Below, piece after piece: positions 58,725 to 64,000 of a DNA stretch of 64,000 nt; the stretch's first letter is position 1, and each line of letters starts with the position of its first letter. Under the pieces are notes generated by a model. It saw only the letters and a list, made by a program, of their open reading frames with translations. It was not told the origin of the DNA and made no database searches. Origin of the DNA: DATFNV01 sp963827935 (lineage in GTDB: Bacteria > Planctomycetota > Planctomycetia > Gemmatales > Gemmataceae); NCBI GenBank assembly GCA_963827935.1, contig CAWHCN010000017.1, forward strand, positions 310,001 to 374,000, given 5' to 3'. The translations under genes and the position numbers were made by a program.

Positions 58725-59457
58725 GGCTGCGCTCCGCGTGGTGCTGCTCGACGCCGTCGAGCACCCGGGCCGCCAGGTGTCGCCGTTCGAGGCGCCAGTA
58801 GCCGCCGGGGGCCGGGCCGAGCAGGGCCCATTCGGCGGCTCCGTCCAGGGTGTTCGCCACGATCAGGTCGGCCGACGATTGCCGCCGTGAGCGCTCCGCG
58901 ATCTCTTCCAATTGCAGGTGATCGACATCGACCTCCAGCTTGAACTTGACCAGCACGCCCTGGAACTTCCACTCCGAGCGGATGCGGTCGATCAGCTTCG
59001 GCGCCCGCACCAGGCGCAGCCACAGCTCCGGCTCGTCGCTCTTCACCTTGCCGGCGGCGCGATCGACGAGCGTCGGCAGGTGGCCGTGCCAGCGGCCGGT
59101 TCCCGGCTCGAAGCGTGTCTCGGGCCCTGGTGCGTAGATCCCCCCGGCCAGGTAGTCGCTGACCGCGGCCGAGTGGATGATGGCGTCGAGCGGTTTTTCT
59201 ACCACGGCCTGCCACATCAGGGCGTGCAGGTCGTCGAAGGTGCGATAGGCCACAACGGTCCAGCGCTCGGAAGACAGTGAGCCGGGGTGCAGCTCGTTGA
59301 CCACGTTGGGATGCGAGGTGAGCAGGGTGACCGTGTGGCCGCGCTCGTGCGCGCACAGCGCGATCTGGGTTCCGGTGCGGCCGGTGAAGATGTTGGTAAT
59401 CACGCGAACGCGATCAATGGGGACCCGCGTGTTGCCGGCGGTGACGAGGACGTTCAT
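58717..59457 (-). CDS. coaB: Phosphopantothenate-cysteine ligase-like protein (CoaB)
   Basis: The 246-aa protein has NVLVTAGNTRVPIDRVRVIT (NTAGGT-like start), IIHSAAVSDYLAG (AAVxD motif) and KVKSDEPELWLRL, matching the CoaB domain with a Lys-rich loop. With the downstream CoaC gene it converts phosphopantothenate and cysteine to phosphopantetheine in the cytoplasm. Confidence 0.85.
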   Translation of the reverse strand: MNVLVTAGNTRVPIDRVRVITNIFTGRTGTQIALCAHERGHTVTLLTSHPNVVNELHPGSLSSERWTVVAYRTFDDLHALMWQAVVEKPLDAIIHSAAVSDYLAGGIYAPGPETRFEPGTGRWHGHLPTLVDRAAGKVKSDEPELWLRLVRAPKLIDRIRSEWKFQGVLVKFKLEVDVDHLQLEEIAERSRRQSSADLIVANTLDGAAEWALLGPAPGGYWRLERRHLAARVLDGVEQHHAERSRG

Positions 59458-59466
59458 ATCCTCATT

Positions 59467-60342
59467 CTATCGCTTCTCGCCGGCGGGCTCGTCCCCGATT
59501 CGGGTCAGCAGGCGATCGAAGGCGTCCTTGTAGGTTGGCAGGGCGGCGGCGAGGCGCGGCTGCAAGGGGCCGGGGTTCGGCTTGGTCCGCAATTGCTGCA
59601 AGTAGGCCAGCAGCACCTCCTTCGCCTCGGGGCTGGTCCGCAGCATCAGGTAGACCCAGGCCCACGCTTCCTGATACTCGGGTCCGTTCATCTTGCCGAC
59701 GTCGCTCAGCTCCTCCAGCCGTTTCAAGTCGGGCTGGGCACCGCGGCGGCGCAGCTCCCGAGCGTGCATCTGGTTGACGCCGTTCCAGGTGGGCGGCAAC
59801 TCGTAGTATTCGGCCAGGCCCTCGTCCAGCCACAGGGGCACGTCCTTGAGGACGCTGTGCAACAGCGCGTGCGTCAATTCGTGGCGCAGGTCCTGGCGGA
59901 TGCGCGGGCTCCAGAAGGTGAAGACCAGGCGATCGTAGCCGCCAAAGCCGCGGGGCTCCCCAATGTAAAAGGCCCGGCGATTTGGCAAGGCGGGCCAGTT
60001 CGTATGGATGCAATCCCGGTAGCCGGCCTCGGTGCCGAACAGGTAAACGGAGATAAGCGTGTCGTGGTCGGGTTCCGGCAGGTGCAGTTCCTTGAGCAAC
60101 TGCTCGCGCATGTCGGCCAGCTCGCGGAAGATGGGCTGATCGCGCTTGATATCGAAATCGGCGTAGAAGACGTACTGCGAGACGCGGAAGGAGGTCTTGC
60201 TGGGCAATCCCAGGGCGGCCGGCTTCTCCGGCTTTTCCGATTTGTCCGCCGGCACGCCCGGCAGGCTGAACGAATGGCAACCGACCAGCAGACCCAGGCA
60301 TGCGGCGGCGAGCGTCGATGCGCAGCGAGGGAATCTGCTCAT
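59467..60342 (-). CDS. DUF1570-type lipoprotein with HExxH
   Basis: The ATG at 60342 starts a lipoprotein signal with LLVGC. Further motifs in this 291-aa protein: SQYVFYADFDIKRDQPIFRE, AFYIGEPRGFGGYDRLVF, and RHELTHALLHSVLKDVPLWL (HExxH) then DEGLAEYYE. It is similar in design to the protein at 5994. Probably a surface or periplasmic metalloprotease-like protein. Confidence 0.8.
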   Translation of the reverse strand: MSRFPRCASTLAAACLGLLVGCHSFSLPGVPADKSEKPEKPAALGLPSKTSFRVSQYVFYADFDIKRDQPIFRELADMREQLLKELHLPEPDHDTLISVYLFGTEAGYRDCIHTNWPALPNRRAFYIGEPRGFGGYDRLVFTFWSPRIRQDLRHELTHALLHSVLKDVPLWLDEGLAEYYELPPTWNGVNQMHARELRRRGAQPDLKRLEELSDVGKMNGPEYQEAWAWVYLMLRTSPEAKEVLLAYLQQLRTKPNPGPLQPRLAAALPTYKDAFDRLLTRIGDEPAGEKR

Positions 60343-60536
60343 GCCCACCTCTGGGGAAGACCGGCCCGTCGCGCTGACGGAAGGCGGCGGACCATACCCG
60401 ATCGCCCCGGGCAGAGCCAGAGGAATCGTGGCCGAGCGTGGGAACGTCCCGCCTTCCTCTTGATCTTGCCCATTCTGCCGGAATGCGTTATGAACGGCCG
60501 CCGCGAAGGTGCGCGACCCGATCACGGAGGATCGAC

Positions 60537-61660
60537 ATGGCCATCCTGGAAGTACAGGGGCTGGTGAAGTTCTACGGCCGGCGCAAGGTGGTGGACGGCG
60601 TCGATTACGAGGTCAACCCCGGCGAAGTCGTCGGCCTGCTCGGGCCCAACGGGGCCGGCAAAACGACCAGCTTCCGCATGACCACCGGCCAGATCACGCC
60701 GAACGATGGCCGCGTTCTCTTCACCGGACACGACGTCACCCGCCTGCCGATGTACAAGCGCGCCCGCCTGGGCATGGGCTACCTGTCGCAGGAAACCAGC
60801 GTCTTCCGCAAGCTGACCGTGGAGCAGAACATCCTCGCCATCCTCGAAGCATTGCCCGTCTGCCGTAGCCTGGGCCGCAGCCTGCGCCGGGCCGAACGCT
60901 GGGAGCGGACCGATGCCGTTCTCGAACAGTTCGGGCTCGACACAGGTGCGCAAGAACAGTGCGTCGCGCCTGTCCGGCGGGGAGCGACGCCGGCTGGAGA
61001 TCGCCCGCTGCCTGGTCTGCGAGCCGCTCCTGATCCTGCTCGACGAGCCGTTCACCGGCATCGACCCGATCACCATCAGCGACATCCGTCAGATCGTGCG
61101 CGACCTGCGCCGCCCAGGGCATCGGCATCCTGGTGACCGACCATAACGTGCGCGAAACGCTGAAGATCACCGATCGCAGTTATCTCATCAAGGACGGCAA
61201 GGTCCGCACGCACGGCACGCCGCAGCAGATCATCCACGACCCAATCGCCATCAACGAGTACCTGGGCACGAGCTTCATCGACGATGGCTTCGGGGCTCCG
61301 CCGTTCGCGCCGTCGCGGCGCCGAACACCCGCCGAGCCGTTGCCTGCGGTGACCGCCGACGCCGCCCCCACCGTGCAGCTGGTGTTGGAACAGGAGAAGG
61401 TGCATCGCTCGATCGAGGCGTTGAAAGGGCCAACGCACCAGTCGGCGGCCGACGAGTTGCTCCAACGCGGCCGGATGGTGCTGCCGGCCTTGATTCAGGC
61501 GATGGAACGGCGCGACGTGGAGCTGCGCCGCCAGGCCTTCGCCATCTACCAGCGCCTGAGCGACTGCGGCCCGGCGGCCTTCGACCCCTATGCGCCCGAG
61601 GCGCAGCGACGGCAGCAGCTCGCCCGCCTCCGCGAACGGGCCGAACGCAAGGCGGGGTGA
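60537..61660 (+). CDS. lptB: ABC transporter ATPase LptB-like, C-terminal extension, two frameshifts
   Basis: MAILEVQGLVKFYGRRKVVD starts at 60537. Walker A GLLGPNGAGKTTSF; LGMGYLSQETSVFRKLTVEQ is the LptB-type Q-loop region. Shifts near 60940 and 61115 separate the signature LSGGERRRLEIARCL and Walker B LLILLDEPFTGIDPI from ILVTDHNVRETLKITD (H-loop). After the usual LptB end (INEYLGTSF) a helical extension of about 100 residues follows (LVLEQEKVHRSIEALKGPTH). LptB drives lipopolysaccharide export with LptFG. Confidence 0.85.
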
Positions 61661-61684
61661 ATATAACGTGGGGAGACAAGTCTT

Positions 61685-61799
61685 CTCCCTTCGCCCCGGT
61701 ACTCCGGGGAGAGGGGTTGGGGGTGAGGGGTTCTTGGCTTCGGAGGTTCAGCCCCCTCACCCCCAACCCCTCTCCCCGGAGTACCGGGGCGAGGGGAGA
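61685..61799. repeat. Dispersed palindromic element, family B (copy 4)
   Basis: A full unit with arms CCCCGGTACTCCGGGGAG and its counterpart around GGTGAGGGGTTCTTGG. It separates lptB from the DinB-like gene. Confidence 0.85.
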
Positions 61800-61828
61800 A
61801 ATCTGTCGCCCGCACCCGGAGTCACACC

Positions 61829-62305
61829 ATGCCATCTCTCCTCGAACTGATCGACGCCTATCTCGCCGGACCGCGCACCCTGCGCCGCGCCGTTGCCGGC
61901 ATGACGCCCGAGCAACAGCGGCAGCGGCCGGTGCCGGGTAAGTGGAGCACGCTCGAAGTCGTCTGCCATCTGTCCGACTTCGACCCGATCTATGCCGACC
62001 GCATGAAGCGCGTCATTGCCGAGGAGCGTCCGCAGTTGATCGGGGCGGACGAATCGCGTTTCGCCGCCGCCCTGGCTTATCAGCAACGCGATCTCGAGGA
62101 GGAGCTGGCCATCATGGATCTCACGCGCTCTCAATTGGCCCGTATTCTGCGGACGCTGCCCGTCGAGGCGCTGCAGCGCGTGGGCATCCACAACGAGCGT
62201 GGCCCGCTGACCCTGGAATACCTCCTGAAAGGCGTCAACGAACACGTCGCCCACCACGTCCGGTTTATTGCCGACAAGCGCCGGGCGCTGGGGCTGCCGG
62301 CGTGA
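61829..62305 (+). CDS. DinB/YfiT-like metal-binding protein
   Basis: The 158-aa protein is a four-helix bundle of the DinB type: MTPEQQRQRPVPGKWSTLEV, VCHLSDFDPIYADRMKR with the first His, and NEHVAHHVRFIADKRRALG with the HxxxH-like pair. Such proteins are often thiol transferases or DNA-damage-linked; the reaction is unknown. Confidence 0.8.
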   Translation: MPSLLELIDAYLAGPRTLRRAVAGMTPEQQRQRPVPGKWSTLEVVCHLSDFDPIYADRMKRVIAEERPQLIGADESRFAAALAYQQRDLEEELAIMDLTRSQLARILRTLPVEALQRVGIHNERGPLTLEYLLKGVNEHVAHHVRFIADKRRALGLPA

Positions 62306-62309
62306 AGCG

Positions 62310-62393
62310 CCCGGTGGCACGCTTTGAGGTACTCCGAAGGGCGTGCAGACAGTCAAGCACGCCCTTCGGAGTACCTCAAAGCGTGCCACCGGG
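62310..62393. repeat. Perfect 37-bp stem palindrome (family D)
   Basis: CCCGGTGGCACGCTTTGAGG and the following 17 bases pair exactly with the second arm ending at 62393, around a 10-base loop. It could terminate the DinB-like gene, but its length points to a mobile palindrome. Confidence 0.85.
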
Positions 62394-62774
62394 CCACAGT
62401 TCTTCTGCGGTCTTCCGTCGTTACAGGACAATGACTTACAGCGACAGACATCCTGTCGGCGGAACGCTCCGGCTGCTGCTTGACAAGCTGCGCGCTGTTT
62501 CCTAGCTAGACATTGCCTCCGCCTCCCATTGCGGTCCGCATTCGTCCGCGGCAACGCGTGGTCCCAGCGCGCCGGAATTGAGCAAAACTGGATTGACAAT
62601 GGCTGCGGTGAAAGTACAGTGCCATCCCCCGTCGCCGCAACGCCCGTCGAGTGGGCGATCCGGGAAAAATGCATCCCGGCAATGGCCGCGGCTGGGTCGG
62701 GCCGATAACAAGGGGGAAGGACCGGAGACCCTCCCCAAAATCACGTTACTGTTCCCGCGATTGAGGACCTTCTG
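62394..62774. other. No gene seen
   Basis: About 380 bases without a supported gene or recognisable signal. Confidence 0.5.
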
Positions 62775-63137
62775 ATGTTCGGTGGTACACTGCTAGTCCC
62801 GACCCGGCCGGAGGCTGAGCTGGAGCGACTCGACGAACTGCTGCCGGGCTGCGGACCCGACGACCTGCCCGCGCCCTGGGCCCGCGATGAGGACGAGGAC
62901 GACCTCGAAGACGACGAGGACGACGATGACGACGATGAGGACGACGATCTCGACGAGGATGACCTCGACGAAGACGACCTCGATGACCTCGACGAGGACG
63001 ACCTGGACGACGAGGACTTCGACGACGAAGACTTCGACGACGAAGACGACGACCTCGACGAAGACTTTGACGACGATGACGACCTGGACGACGACGAGGA
63101 TGACGAGGAAGAGGCAGAGGACGGCGAAGTGCCATGA
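62775..63137 (+). CDS. Hyperacidic Asp/Glu-rich protein
   Basis: The 120-aa protein begins MFGGTLLVPTRPEAELERLD and from about residue 38 is almost entirely Asp and Glu with Leu and Phe spacers (units such as DEDDLD and DEDFDD). The third-codon bias (GAC/GAG/GAT mix) follows the genome. It is likely disordered and could bind basic proteins or calcium. The opposite strand reads Ser/Arg-rich shadow protein. Confidence 0.6.
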   Translation: MFGGTLLVPTRPEAELERLDELLPGCGPDDLPAPWARDEDEDDLEDDEDDDDDDEDDDLDEDDLDEDDLDDLDEDDLDDEDFDDEDFDDEDDDLDEDFDDDDDLDDDEDDEEEAEDGEVP

Positions 63138-63242
63138 ACGCTGTTTTCCCGCCGGCCGAGCACACGCCGCGTGGCAGGGGGTTGACCGTCTCACCAGACC
63201 GTCAACACGTTGCCGTGCGGCGTGCAGCGTTGATCGGCCCGG

Positions 63243-64000
63243 CTAACTGTCGTCTTGCAGGAGTTGTTCGGCCCGCGCCAGGACCATCTCGCGTTCGGCA
63301 TCGGCGTGGTTGATCAACTCGGCCTTGAGGTAGTCGCGCACGGTGTCCTCGAAACTCTTGCCGCGCGGGGCCGTGCCGATGGTCAGTGGCGCGTCGAGGG
63401 CGCCGGATTCCTTCCAGTCGCGCGCGTACCAACGCGGGAAGACCTTCTCCAAATCGCGCAGCGTCGTCTCCAGGTTGTCCACCCCGGCGGTGTACGTCAG
63501 CTTGAGGTGGACCAGGGCTCGCTCCGCGTCCGGATACTTCGGGGCCAGCAGGGGCAATTCCTCGCGCGGATTGGCGATGTCCACGACGTAAATCGGCGTC
63601 GCCTCCAGCGGCAAGGCTTGTGGCTCGCCGCGGCAGCCGTCGGGACCCAGGTCGATCAGGACGACTTCCTTGTTGTCGATAGCTTCCCCCAGATCCATGC
63701 GCTCGATGCTTCCCGAGTAGCGCACGTGCTTGTGTCCGCCGATGCACTGCGGCCTGTGGATATGCCCCAGGGCGACATAAGCAAAGTCGGCAGGTAGGTC
63801 TGCACTCTCGAAAACCACGTCTTCCTGTTCCGATATGCGAAAGAGGGTGGAGACGGCCCCGCCGCGGACGTGAACATGGGCGGACAGCACGGCCGGCCGG
63901 CGGGCGTCGAAACGCGGGTGGGCCCGGAGCCGAGCCAGGGCCGCCGCGTAGGCCGACTGCAGGTGCTGGTTCTTCTCCTCGATGCGGTGATAGCGCTGCC
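63243..64000 (-). CDS. sbcD: SbcD-type exonuclease subunit, 5' end outside the window
   Basis: The visible C-terminal part reads DARRPAVLSAHVHVRGG, FAYVALGHIHRPQCIGG (metal-binding GHIH), VRYSGSIERMDLGEAIDNKE and LEATPIYVVDIAN, matching SbcD/Mre11-type nucleases. It stops at 63243. SbcD partners with SbcC (not in the window) to trim DNA hairpins, which may matter for the many long palindromes here. Confidence 0.85.
   Translation of the reverse strand, partial: QRYHRIEEKNQHLQSAYAAALARLRAHPRFDARRPAVLSAHVHVRGGAVSTLFRISEQEDVVFESADLPADFAYVALGHIHRPQCIGGHKHVRYSGSIERMDLGEAIDNKEVVLIDLGPDGCRGEPQALPLEATPIYVVDIANPREELPLLAPKYPDAERALVHLKLTYTAGVDNLETTLRDLEKVFPRWYARDWKESGALDAPLTIGTAPRGKSFEDTVRDYLKAELINHADAEREMVLARAEQLLQDDS

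Noticed and set aside
62741..63163. Ser-rich minus-strand open frames
   Set aside because: Antisense of the hyperacidic gene; the Ser runs come from the GAC/GAG codons read backwards.

Overview
The window looks like a chromosomal segment of a high-GC planctomycete, most likely Gemmataceae-like. This is inferred from gene content only: many secreted proteins of planctomycete type (S55 peptidase-domain protein, squalene-cyclase-like repeat protein, DUF1570 HExxH proteins), stand-alone GYF_2 mini-proteins, STAND NTPases with FGE-sulfatase domains, kinase-like transmembrane proteins, and very abundant toxin-antitoxin pairs. I see no rRNA, tRNA or CRISPR array.

Layout. 0-8 kb: secreted and envelope proteins plus ubiX. 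8-13 kb: accessory island with HicBA, VapBC, DUF4365, DUF4288 and four copies of a ~190 bp dispersed repeat. 12.2-18.5 kb: a cyclase-like protein, then a minus-strand cluster reading HEPN-like protein, 182-aa unknown protein, STAND NTPase-TPR protein. 18.5-20.7 kb: a broken duplicate of the NTPase and an IS110 element. 21-25.5 kb: ATP-grasp protein and an OLD-like ATPase-TOPRIM protein. 25.5-29.6 kb: housekeeping-type genes (rarA, D-glutamate cyclase-like, RluA-type pseudouridine synthase, ROK protein). 29.7-34.6 kb: one giant STAND-transmembrane-repeat-FGE protein. 34.8-44 kb: beta-CASP nuclease, TacA/TacT-like pair, trans-sulfuration PLP enzyme, lipoprotein, Clp-N protein, M48 peptidase. 44-57 kb: a second accessory island with GYF_2 genes and fragments, HigBA-like and PIN pairs, a retropepsin-like pair, an IS1634-like element, a HEPN pair, and an ISL3 element that interrupts a kinase-like gene. 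57-64 kb: HEPN-MNT, split coaC/coaB, DUF1570 lipoprotein, lptB, DinB-like, a hyperacidic protein, and a truncated sbcD.

Two overall features matter for reading the annotation. First, at least 20 genes carry one or more single-base frameshifts, often in G, C, A or T runs, including housekeeping genes such as ubiX and lptB. Sequencing or assembly error is therefore the simplest explanation, and I annotate these as single genes with the shift noted. Second, several families of long perfect palindromes sit between genes (near 2.3, 4.7, 34.7, 41.4, 44.1, 50.9, 61.7 and 62.3 kb).

The strongest candidates for something undescribed are the HEPN/182-aa/STAND-TPR cluster, the giant STAND protein whose C-terminal FGE domain resembles targets of diversity-generating retroelements, the retropepsin-like/DUF5678-like couple, and the dispersed repeat among the toxin-antitoxin genes.
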